From assembly GCF_000253115.1 (NCBI RefSeq), contig NC_014145.1, positions 620,001 to 684,000 on the forward strand: a stretch of DNA of 64,000 bases. Direction: 5' to 3'. The notes beneath the pieces were generated by a model. The model saw nothing but the letters and a program-made list of their open reading frames with translations, did no database searches and was not told the origin of the DNA. The stretch comes from Thiomonas arsenitoxydans (GTDB lineage: Bacteria; Pseudomonadota; Gammaproteobacteria; Burkholderiales; Burkholderiaceae_C). Positions 19,125 to 26,538 of this stretch are shown piece by piece. Both the position numbers and the translations under genes were made by a program. Each line of letters begins with the position of its first letter. Within the stretch, counting starts at the first letter, position 1.

Positions 19125-19772
19125 ATGCGTGACCTGTCTCGCCGTCGGTGGCTGTTGCAGGTGGCGGGAGCGGGCGCTGCGATCGGCGCGGGCTGGAGCT
19201 TGCCCACTGGGCCTGCCTGGGCCGGCGCGCAAAAGGAAGAGCAGCTCAGCGACGCGGTGCGCACCGCGCTCGCCGCGCAGATTGCCGAGGCTCCGCCGCC
19301 GCAACCGCACTTTCGCGACGCCAATCATTTCGCCCAATACTGGGTGTGGCTGGCGACCGAGTCGGCGCGACTGCAAAACCGCATTCCGGGCTTCTCGGTG
19401 CGGCGCGATTTTCTGCAAACCGTCTGGTACGAAGCGCACCGCGCCGGGCTGGAGCCCGCGCTGATCCTGGGCTTGATTCAGGTGGAAAGCGGCTTCAAAA
19501 AATACGCAATTTCATCGGCCGGGGCGATGGGCTATATGCAGGTCATGCCGTTCTGGACCCAGCAGATCGGCAATGGCGATATCACCAGCCTGTTTCACAT
19601 GCAGGTGAATCTGCGTTATGGCTGCGTGATTTTGCGGCACTACCTGAATATCGAGAACGGCAGCTTGTTCTACGCCCTGGGCCGCTACAACGGTTCGCGC
19701 GGAAGATCCGCCTATCCCGACGCGGTGCTCGCCGCGCGCCAGCGCTGGCTGGTGGCGGGCGGCTCCGGCTGA
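19125..19772 (+). CDS. Lytic transglycosylase, SLT domain
   Basis: Predicted to cleave peptidoglycan in the periplasm. In the 215-aa protein the catalytic Glu lies in IQVESGFKKYAISSAG, followed by GYMQVMPFW and later ALGRYNGSRGR, all typical of the Slt fold. The N-terminus has a twin-arginine-like signal (LSRRRWLLQVAGAGAAIG, then AWA as cleavage site), so export through Tat or Sec is likely. It starts 20 bp after proS on the same strand, an arrangement common in this order. Confidence 0.9.
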   Translation: MRDLSRRRWLLQVAGAGAAIGAGWSLPTGPAWAGAQKEEQLSDAVRTALAAQIAEAPPPQPHFRDANHFAQYWVWLATESARLQNRIPGFSVRRDFLQTVWYEAHRAGLEPALILGLIQVESGFKKYAISSAGAMGYMQVMPFWTQQIGNGDITSLFHMQVNLRYGCVILRHYLNIENGSLFYALGRYNGSRGRSAYPDAVLAARQRWLVAGGSG

Positions 19773-19801
19773 GGTCGCCCGTCCCTCCGAGCGCCGAGCA
19801 C

Positions 19802-21151
19802 TCATCGCGGCATCATGCCGCCCATGCGCTGCATCATTTTGAACATCTTGCCGCCCTTCATTTTTTTCATCATGTCGCGCATCTGCTCGTATTGCTTGAG
19901 CAGGCGGTTCACTTCCTGCACCTGCACCCCGGCGCCTGCGGCGATGCGGCGTTTGCGGGTGGCTTTGATGACGTCGGGCTTGTGGCGCTCCTGCGGGGTC
20001 ATGCTGTGGATGATGCCCTGCATGCGGCGCATGTCGCGCTCGGCGCGGTTCATATCGGCCTGACCGGCCTTGGCCTGCATATCGGCCGGCAGCTTGTCGA
20101 GCATGCTCTGCAGGCCGCCCATTTTGTTCATCTGCTGCAACTGCATCAGAAAATCGTTGAGATCGAACTGGGCGCCCGACTTGACCTTGGCGGCCAGTTG
20201 CTGCGCAGCATCGACATCGACCTGACGCTGCGCCTGCTCCACCAGGGCGAGGATGTCGCCCATGCCCAGAATCCGGTCGGCCATGCGGCGCGGGTCGAAC
20301 GGCTCCAGGCCGTCGATCTTCTCCGACACCCCGGCGAACTTGATCGGCGCCCCCGTGACCTGCCGCACCGACAGCGCAGCGCCACCGCGGGCGTCGCCGT
20401 CGAGTTTGGTGAGCACAATGCCGGTCAGCGGCAGGGTGTCGTGGAAGGCGCGCGCGGTGTTCACTGCGTCCTGGCCCTGCATGGCGTCAACCACGAACAG
20501 GGTTTCGATGGGCTTGAGCGCGCCATGCAGTTCCTTGATTTCGCGCATCATGGCTTCGTCCACCGACAGTCGTCCGGCGGTGTCGACGAGCAGCACGTCG
20601 AAGTGGTGACTGCGGGCGAATTCGACGGCGCGGCGGGCGATGTCCAGCGGTTTGTCGTCGGGTGAGGAGGGAAAGAATTCCGCCCCGGCCTGCGCCGTCA
20701 CGGTCTGCAACTGTGCAATGGCCGCCGGCCGATAGACGTCGCACGAAACGGTGAGCACTTTTTTCTTCTGCCGCTCGGTCAGCAGCCGCGCCAGCTTGGC
20801 GGTGGTGGTGGTCTTGCCCGCGCCCTGCAGACCGGCCATGAGCACGATGGCTGGCGGCTGGGTGGCGAGGTTGATCGGCACGGCGTCGCCGCCCATCAGA
20901 TCGGCAAGCTCGCGCTGCACCACGCCGACCAGCGCCTGACCGGGGGTGAGCGAACCCACCACATCTTGGCCCAGCGCCTTTTCTTTGACGCGGGCGGTGA
21001 ATTCGCGCACGACGGGCAGCGCCACGTCGGCTTCGAGAAGCGCGAGGCGTACCTCGCGCAACATGTCCTGGATATTCGATTCGGTGATGCGTGCTTCGCC
21101 CTTGAGGGTCTTGACCACGCGGGACAGGCGCTGGGTGAGGTTGTTGAGCAT
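19802..21151 (-). CDS. ffh: Signal recognition particle GTPase Ffh
   Basis: The protein component of the SRP, which with 4.5S RNA brings inner-membrane proteins to FtsY and the Sec translocon. 449 aa from the ATG at 21151: an N domain, a G domain with GLQGAGKTTTTAKLA, DTAGRLSVDE and TKLDGDARGGAAL, and a Met-rich M domain ending MMKKMKGGKMFKMMQRMG. An in-frame extension to 21226 is not conserved in character. It is divergent from the ypjD-like gene. The 4.5S RNA gene was not seen in the window. Confidence 0.97.
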   Translation of the reverse strand: MLNNLTQRLSRVVKTLKGEARITESNIQDMLREVRLALLEADVALPVVREFTARVKEKALGQDVVGSLTPGQALVGVVQRELADLMGGDAVPINLATQPPAIVLMAGLQGAGKTTTTAKLARLLTERQKKKVLTVSCDVYRPAAIAQLQTVTAQAGAEFFPSSPDDKPLDIARRAVEFARSHHFDVLLVDTAGRLSVDEAMMREIKELHGALKPIETLFVVDAMQGQDAVNTARAFHDTLPLTGIVLTKLDGDARGGAALSVRQVTGAPIKFAGVSEKIDGLEPFDPRRMADRILGMGDILALVEQAQRQVDVDAAQQLAAKVKSGAQFDLNDFLMQLQQMNKMGGLQSMLDKLPADMQAKAGQADMNRAERDMRRMQGIIHSMTPQERHKPDVIKATRKRRIAAGAGVQVQEVNRLLKQYEQMRDMMKKMKGGKMFKMMQRMGGMMPR

Positions 21152-21277
21152 GGGGCGTGGAAGCTTGGAGCGAGGTTGGGGCGTTTGCGCAGTATGGTCG
21201 TCGCCGAGCTGAGGCCAGTCTGGCATTCACCGCACGCGGCACTGAAAAACCGCAGGGGGGTCGGTTAAACTTGAATT

Positions 21278-22117
21278 ATGTCGATTTTAGTGAATAGCCT
21301 CGCCTTCGCCTTCTATATGTTGGCTGCGGTGTTGTCGCGCCCGAAACCTGCTTTGGTGCTGGGCCATGCGGAAGGGGAGACTAGCGGGGCGACGCAACGT
21401 TCCGAGCGCTGGTCGACCTGGGTGATGGCGCTGGCCTGGATCGCGCAGACCATCACCTTCGCCATGGTGCTGCACGGCGAGTTGCAGCCGCATTTCGGCT
21501 TTGCCCAGGCGCTTTCGGTCACGTTCTGGCTGGTGGCGGCAGTGTATTGGGTGGAAAGTCTGTATTACCCCCTGCAGATGTTGAGAAGCTGGATCTGTCT
21601 GCTGGCGGCCATTTCCATTTTGCTGAGCTGGGTTTTCCCCGGAGGCTTTACGCCGCCTTACGGCGCGGGGCCCACTTTCGCGCTGCACTGGGCGATGGGG
21701 ATCGCCGCCTATGGTCTGTTCGGCGCGGCCGTGCTTCACGGCATTTTGCTGTGGACGGCCGAGCGTTCGTTGCATCGGCGCAAAGGCGCGGTGTCGGGCG
21801 TGTCGCGCAGCCTGCCTTTGCTCACCCTGGAAAAGCTGACCTATCGCTTGGCGGCGGTGGGTTTTGTGCTGCTGACGGCCTCGCTCATTTTTGCGGCGAC
21901 GTTCAGCGAAGAATTGTTTGGCAAACCGTTCGAGTTCAATCATCAGGCGGTTTTCGGTATCGCAGCCTGGCTGATTTTTGCCGTACTGATGGTGGGCCGG
22001 GTGTTTCTGGGCTGGCGGGGTACGCGGGCGCTGGCCTGGCTGTTTGGCGGAACGGTGCTGCTGATGCTCACCTATGTCGGTTCGCGTTTTGTGCTGCAGG
22101 TGATTTTGCACCGATGA
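21278..22117 (+). CDS. YpjD/CcsA-like inner membrane protein
   Basis: A 279-aa membrane protein with about eight hydrophobic segments and the family sequence around WAMGIAAYGLFGAAVLHGILLW and a later LTYRLAAVGFVLLTASL. It belongs to the cytochrome c assembly (CcsA/CcmC) superfamily; YpjD relatives lie next to ffh in many proteobacteria and their precise role is not settled. The stop overlaps the start of the next small gene (ATGA), so the two are translationally coupled. Confidence 0.86.
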   Translation: MSILVNSLAFAFYMLAAVLSRPKPALVLGHAEGETSGATQRSERWSTWVMALAWIAQTITFAMVLHGELQPHFGFAQALSVTFWLVAAVYWVESLYYPLQMLRSWICLLAAISILLSWVFPGGFTPPYGAGPTFALHWAMGIAAYGLFGAAVLHGILLWTAERSLHRRKGAVSGVSRSLPLLTLEKLTYRLAAVGFVLLTASLIFAATFSEELFGKPFEFNHQAVFGIAAWLIFAVLMVGRVFLGWRGTRALAWLFGGTVLLMLTYVGSRFVLQVILHR

Positions 22118-22341
22118 AGTACCTCGTTCTGTTCGTGGTGGTGATCGTCGGGCTGATGCTCATCAAAAAATCGCAGCAGCCCCGCAGCGTGCGACAGCCG
22201 CCTTCGCCCAATAAACCGCCGCAGGTTCCCGAGGCGATGTTGCCGTGCGCGCATTGCGGCGTGCACTCGCCCGCCAGCCGCTGCGTCTGGCGCGATGGCA
22301 AGCCGTACTGCAGCGACGAGCATGCCCGTCTGGGGTCGTAA
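22114..22341 (+). CDS. Small PP0621-family protein, 75 aa
   Basis: One N-terminal membrane segment (YLVLFVVVIVGLMLI), a Pro-rich linker, then a Cys-rich end (CAHCGVHSPASRC, YCSDEHARLG) that resembles a small metal-binding treble-clef. Such proteins sit between ypjD and pilS in many beta-proteobacteria. Function unknown. It overlaps its upstream neighbour by four bases and runs into pilS. Confidence 0.8.
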   Translation: MKYLVLFVVVIVGLMLIKKSQQPRSVRQPPSPNKPPQVPEAMLPCAHCGVHSPASRCVWRDGKPYCSDEHARLGS

Positions 22342-24049
22342 GCCGGGCGCTGCGGTCGCCGCTGAAAGCGCATTCGCGCGATCCATGTTCGCCCCGGCGG
22401 CGGCCTCTTCAGGTTCGGCTTTCGTGCCTTCTTCGCGTCTGGGCCGAGAACGCCTGCGAACCTACCGGGTGCTGGCTGCGGCGCGCGTGCTCATGTCGCT
22501 GATGTTGCTGGGCTGGCTGGTGCTGCTGCCCATGATGCAGGCAGCCCCCCATGCCGAAAAACCCGCCGTCGCCACACTGGGTTACGGGGTGGCGCTGCTG
22601 TATGTGGCGCTGACGGTCGCGAGCCTTTGGTGGAGTTTCGTTCGCACGCAGGGCCTGGCCTGGCAGGTGTTGATCGCGATTGCCGTCGATCTGCTGGCCT
22701 TCACCACCTTGCAGTTCACTGCGGGATATCCCGCGCGCGAATTCGCCCTGATCTACGCCTTGCCCGTGTTGGCAGCGGGCATTTACGGCACGCTGTCGCT
22801 CACCTTGTTCGTGGCTGCCTTGGTGACGATGATTCTGCTGGGCAGCGCCGGGTTCGCGATGCTGGGCGGGGCGGCGGAAGCCGAGCAGCGCCTGCTCAAT
22901 GCGGCCTTTGTCGGCATCGCCTATTTTGCCGTGGCGGTGCTGACCTGGCAGTTGTCGCAACGACTGGCGCGGCAAGAAGCGCGCGCGGCGGCCAGCGAGT
23001 CCGTCGCCCGGCGGCAGATGGCCTTGAACCAGCGGGTGATCGAGGCGCAGCGCGATGGCGTCATGGTGGTCGATCGGCACATGGTGCTCGAAGCGCTCAA
23101 TCCGGCCGCGCAACAGCTGCTGGATTTGCCCTGGAGCGATGCGGTCACGGCGCGCTGGCTCGGGGGGCGCAAGGCTTTGCGCGATCTGCCGGTGGCCGAG
23201 GTGGTGCGCAAAGAGGTGGAGCGCATGGCCATCGACGGCGAGGAGGCGCTGGAGGTCAAGGTGCGCACGCCCGCGGGTCGCAAGCTGCTGCTTCGTCTTT
23301 CCACGCTGGACAACCTGCCGGGCGGCGTGGGCTACCTCATCGTGCTGCAGGATCTGCGGGAGATCGATGCGCGCATTCAGCAGGAAAAGCTGGCGGCGAT
23401 GGGGCGTCTGGTGGCCAGCGTGGCGCATGAGATCCGCAATCCGCTGGGGGCGATCGGGCAGGCCAACCAGCTCGCCCGCGAATTCGCGGGCGATGCGGTG
23501 CAGCTCGAACGCCTGCATCATCTCATCGGCCAGAACGTCGAGCGCATCAACCGCACCGTCGAGGACGTGCTGGAGCTGGGCCGCACCGCGCCGCGTGAAA
23601 TCGGGCTGATGCTTTGCGCGCCGTTGATGCGCGAGCTGCATGCCGAATTCGACCAACCGGATCAGGGACGCATCGGCCTGTTCATTCAGGACGACGCAGC
23701 GCAGATCCGCTTCGATGCCTTGCATCTGCGACGGGTGTTGGTCAATCTGCTGAGTAACGCGCGGCGCTATGCGAGCAACCAGCCGCGGGCGATCGAGATG
23801 CGGCAGCTTGGCGCCGGGCAGGTGCGGGAAATCCAGGTCTCCAACGATGGGCCGCTGATCGACGCTGAACTGCGCGCGCAGCTGTTCGAGCCGTTTCGCA
23901 CCACGAGCAGCCGGGGCGTCGGGCTGGGCTTGTATATTTCTCACGAACTGTGCTTGCGCAACGGCGCGCGTCTGCTTTACCGCCTCGAGCGCGAGGGCAC
24001 GCCGCAGGAGCGCGGTTCTTTTGTCATTCAAATCGCACCGGGCTCTTAA
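22322..24049 (+). CDS. pilS: Sensor histidine kinase PilS
   Basis: The membrane sensor of the PilSR two-component system that controls type IV pilin transcription with sigma-54. About 575 aa: six membrane segments (residues about 50-220), a PAS-like domain (about 240-350), the dimerisation and H-box VASVAHEIRNPLGAIGQ, and an ATPase domain with VLVNLLSNARRYA and GVGLGLYISHEL. The start is uncertain, with ATG at 22322 (overlapping the previous gene) or 22385. pilR follows three bases later. Confidence 0.9.
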   Translation: MPVWGRKPGAAVAAESAFARSMFAPAAASSGSAFVPSSRLGRERLRTYRVLAAARVLMSLMLLGWLVLLPMMQAAPHAEKPAVATLGYGVALLYVALTVASLWWSFVRTQGLAWQVLIAIAVDLLAFTTLQFTAGYPAREFALIYALPVLAAGIYGTLSLTLFVAALVTMILLGSAGFAMLGGAAEAEQRLLNAAFVGIAYFAVAVLTWQLSQRLARQEARAAASESVARRQMALNQRVIEAQRDGVMVVDRHMVLEALNPAAQQLLDLPWSDAVTARWLGGRKALRDLPVAEVVRKEVERMAIDGEEALEVKVRTPAGRKLLLRLSTLDNLPGGVGYLIVLQDLREIDARIQQEKLAAMGRLVASVAHEIRNPLGAIGQANQLAREFAGDAVQLERLHHLIGQNVERINRTVEDVLELGRTAPREIGLMLCAPLMRELHAEFDQPDQGRIGLFIQDDAAQIRFDALHLRRVLVNLLSNARRYASNQPRAIEMRQLGAGQVREIQVSNDGPLIDAELRAQLFEPFRTTSSRGVGLGLYISHELCLRNGARLLYRLEREGTPQERGSFVIQIAPGS

Positions 24050-24052
24050 GGC

Positions 24053-25597
24053 ATGAATCCAGCGGATGTGCGTATTCTCATCGTCGACGACGAACCCGAT
24101 CTGCGCGAGCTCTACACCCTGAGCCTGGTGCATGAAGGCTGGCAGATCGACGTGGCTGAAACCGTGGCGCAGGCGCGCGAGCAGTTGGCGCGCAGGCGCT
24201 ACGCCCTCATGCTCACCGATATGCGTCTTCCTGACGGCGAGGGGCTGGAGTTGCTGCGCTGGCTGGAAGCGCAGCCCGACCGCTTTGAGAAGTCCATCGT
24301 CATCACCGCCTACGGCAGTGCGGGCAACGCGGTGGCTGCGCTCAAGGCCGGAGCGTTCGACTACCTGAGCAAGCCGGTCGATCTAGCGGCGCTGCGCCGC
24401 ACCGTGCATGCGGCGCTCGCAGCGGTCGATGTGGAAGTGCAGGCGCCGACCAGCAGCGCATTGCAACGCATGGTGGGTGAGTCTGGGGTGATGCGCGCCC
24501 TCAAACAGACCTTGCAGCGCGTGGCCCGCAGCATGGCGCCCGTGCTCATCCAGGGCGAGTCGGGCACTGGCAAGGAGCTGGCCGCAAAGGCCGTGCATGA
24601 ATGCAGCGCCCGCGCCAGCGGGCCGTTCGTTCCGGTGAACTGCAGCGCCATTCCCGAGCAATTGCTGGAGGCCGAGTTTTTCGGCTACCGCAAGGGCGCG
24701 TTCACCGGGGCGATGTCCGATCATGCCGGCTTCTTTGCCGCGGCGCAGGGCGGTACGCTGTTTCTCGACGAGATCGGCGAACTGCCTCTGGCGATGCAGG
24801 CCAAGCTGCTGCGCGCCGTGCAGGAGCGGCGCGTGCGCCCGGTGGGCGAGACGGCAGAAATCGCGGTGGATGTGCGCCTGGTCAGCGCCACCCACCGTCA
24901 TCTGGAACGCATGGTGGAGCAGGGCCAGTTTCGGCAGGATTTGTTCTATCGCCTCAACGTCATCGCGGTCACTCTGCCGCCGCTGCGCGATCGGCTGGAT
25001 GATCTGCCGGTATTGGTCGAGGCTTTGCTGGGCGACATCCGCCGCGACAATGCGCGGCCCGGTCTGCGGCTGAGCCCGGCTGCGCTTGAGCACCTGCGCC
25101 AGCATCGTTTCTCAGGCAATGTGCGGGAGCTGGAAAATCTGCTGCACCGGGCTGCGGCGCTGGCTGCACAAGATCTGATCGGCCCTGAAGACATCGAGCT
25201 GCAGGGCAGTGGCGCCCGCGCCGCCGAAGTGCTGACCTCTGCGACGGCTTTGCCGATCACCACCATCCTGCCCGACACGACGGCGCCTTCAATGCAGCGA
25301 CCGGCGGACCCGCCGGTCACCCCAATCGTTGCGCAGCATGCCCCAGAACCTCAGCCGCCTCAGTCGCCCCAGCCCCCCATGGCCCGGTTCGAAGCGCAGT
25401 CGCCCCTGCCTCCCGACTTGGGGGTCTATCTCGACCAAGTTGAACGCAGCATCCTCTGCGAGGCGCTGCGGCGCACCCGCTTCAATCGCACCGCGGCCGC
25501 GCAGTTGCTGGGGCTGAACCTGCGTCAGATCCGCTACCGGATGGAGCGCCTCGACGTGCGCGACCCGGCGGAATCGCCGCCGGACGATCCTCTCTGA
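24053..25597 (+). CDS. pilR: Sigma-54-dependent response regulator PilR
   Basis: The NtrC-type partner of PilS. 514 aa: a receiver domain ([13 protein letters not shown], phospho-Asp in [12 protein letters not shown], Lys in YLSKPVDL), an AAA+ domain with Walker A GESGTGKE, the sigma-54 contact GAFTGA and Walker [12 protein letters not shown], a Pro-rich linker of about 70 residues, and a Fis-type helix-turn-helix ([20 protein letters not shown]). The unusually long Pro-rich linker (about residues 400-460) stands out. No pilin genes are in view. Confidence 0.93.
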   Translation: MNPADVRILIVDDEPDLRELYTLSLVHEGWQIDVAETVAQAREQLARRRYALMLTDMRLPDGEGLELLRWLEAQPDRFEKSIVITAYGSAGNAVAALKAGAFDYLSKPVDLAALRRTVHAALAAVDVEVQAPTSSALQRMVGESGVMRALKQTLQRVARSMAPVLIQGESGTGKELAAKAVHECSARASGPFVPVNCSAIPEQLLEAEFFGYRKGAFTGAMSDHAGFFAAAQGGTLFLDEIGELPLAMQAKLLRAVQERRVRPVGETAEIAVDVRLVSATHRHLERMVEQGQFRQDLFYRLNVIAVTLPPLRDRLDDLPVLVEALLGDIRRDNARPGLRLSPAALEHLRQHRFSGNVRELENLLHRAAALAAQDLIGPEDIELQGSGARAAEVLTSATALPITTILPDTTAPSMQRPADPPVTPIVAQHAPEPQPPQSPQPPMARFEAQSPLPPDLGVYLDQVERSILCEALRRTRFNRTAAAQLLGLNLRQIRYRMERLDVRDPAESPPDDPL

Positions 25598-25599
25598 TC

Positions 25600-26187
25600 A
25601 TGTCGCCCCCCATCAGCGCGGCCAGTCGGGACGCAGGCTGGATGCCCCACGCCCGACATATGCCGTCCCCCAATCACGATGCGCGGCCTGCGGGCATGCC
25701 GATCGATTTGTTGGTGATCCACTGCATCGCTCTGCCGCCGCGTCAATATGGCGGCGAGGCGATCGAGCAGTTGTTTTGCAATCGGCTCGATCCGCGGGCG
25801 CATCCGGCTTTTGCCGCGCTTGAAGGTCTCAGGGTCTCGGCGCATTTTGTCGTGCAGCGCGATGGCGTGCTCACGCAATATGTGTCCTGCGACCGGCGCG
25901 CCTGGCATGCCGGCGCGTCGCGTTATGCCGGGCGCGAGCGATGCAACGATTTCAGCATCGGCATCGAACTCGAAGGGAGCGACGATGAGCCGTTCGAGCC
26001 CGAGCAGTACGACACCCTGATCGCACTGGGATCTGAACTGCTCGCGCGCTATCCCTTGCGCGCATGGGTCGGGCATAGCGACATTGCGCCAGGGCGCAAG
26101 ACCGATCCAGGCGTCGGCTTCGACTGGCGCCAGCTCAAAAACGGCCTGGCCCTGCCGACATCAGCCTTTCCATTTCAGCGGTTTTGA
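25600..26187 (+). CDS. ampD: 1,6-anhydro-N-acetylmuramyl-L-alanine amidase AmpD
   Basis: A cytoplasmic zinc amidase that recycles anhydromuropeptides and so can influence beta-lactamase induction where AmpR is present. In the 195-aa protein the zinc ligands can be placed in LLVIHCIALPP (His), WHAG (His) and GHSDIAPGRKTDPG (Asp region), with FSIGIELEG as a family signature. It starts two bases after pilR. The last residues (SAFPFQRF) are unremarkable. Confidence 0.93.
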   Translation: MSPPISAASRDAGWMPHARHMPSPNHDARPAGMPIDLLVIHCIALPPRQYGGEAIEQLFCNRLDPRAHPAFAALEGLRVSAHFVVQRDGVLTQYVSCDRRAWHAGASRYAGRERCNDFSIGIELEGSDDEPFEPEQYDTLIALGSELLARYPLRAWVGHSDIAPGRKTDPGVGFDWRQLKNGLALPTSAFPFQRF

Positions 26188-26278
26188 GCACCCCTGCGGG
26201 TTTGCCCGAGGCCGCTCCAGGGGCAGGCTTTGTGCATGAACCTGTGCATAAGCTGTGGGCTGACTGTCAATTTGCTCC

Positions 26279-26294
26279 ACACTACGAATAGTGG
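26279..26294. promoter_or_regulatory. NrdR box 1
   Basis: ACAC-TACGAATA-GTGG matches the 16-bp palindromic NrdR box pattern (ACAC, eight AT-rich bases, GTGT) with one end mismatch. It overlaps the upstream edge of the -35 element of the nrdA promoter and lies 31 bp, three helical turns, from box 2. Confidence 0.8.
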
Positions 26295-26323
26295 TTGAAA
26301 TTCCGCCGGACGCTAGATATAGT
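26295..26323 (+). promoter_or_regulatory. Sigma-70 promoter of nrdAB
   Basis: TTGAAA (26295-26300), a 17-bp spacer and TATAGT (26318-26323). Transcription would start near 26330, leaving an untranslated leader of about 210 nt before nrdA. Both promoter elements are touched by NrdR boxes, so repressor binding would block polymerase. Confidence 0.75.
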
Positions 26324-26325
26324 GT
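26310..26325. promoter_or_regulatory. NrdR box 2
   Basis: ACGC-TAGATATA-GTGT is a close match to the NrdR box, clearest when read on the minus strand (ACACTATATCTAGCGT). It covers the -10 element. Paired boxes with a 15-bp gap are the known arrangement for NrdR, the ATP/dATP-sensing repressor of ribonucleotide reductase genes. The nrdR gene itself is not in the window. Confidence 0.82.
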
Positions 26326-26538
26326 CTTGACGGTTTGAGAGAGATGCCGGATCGCGGTCTGAAACTGCGGCGCCACAAGCTTGGAAATGCTTGCGCTCTC
26401 TCTCAGTTCGTCCCCGATTTGCCCTCATTCGTCTTTATTGCTTCGTCCGTGCTGCTTTCATGCGGCGTTCATGTGCGCTTGCAGCGCCGTGAGTCAGCCA
26501 GATTTGCTGCGCGGCCCATCTGCCCTCAAGGAGTCCCG

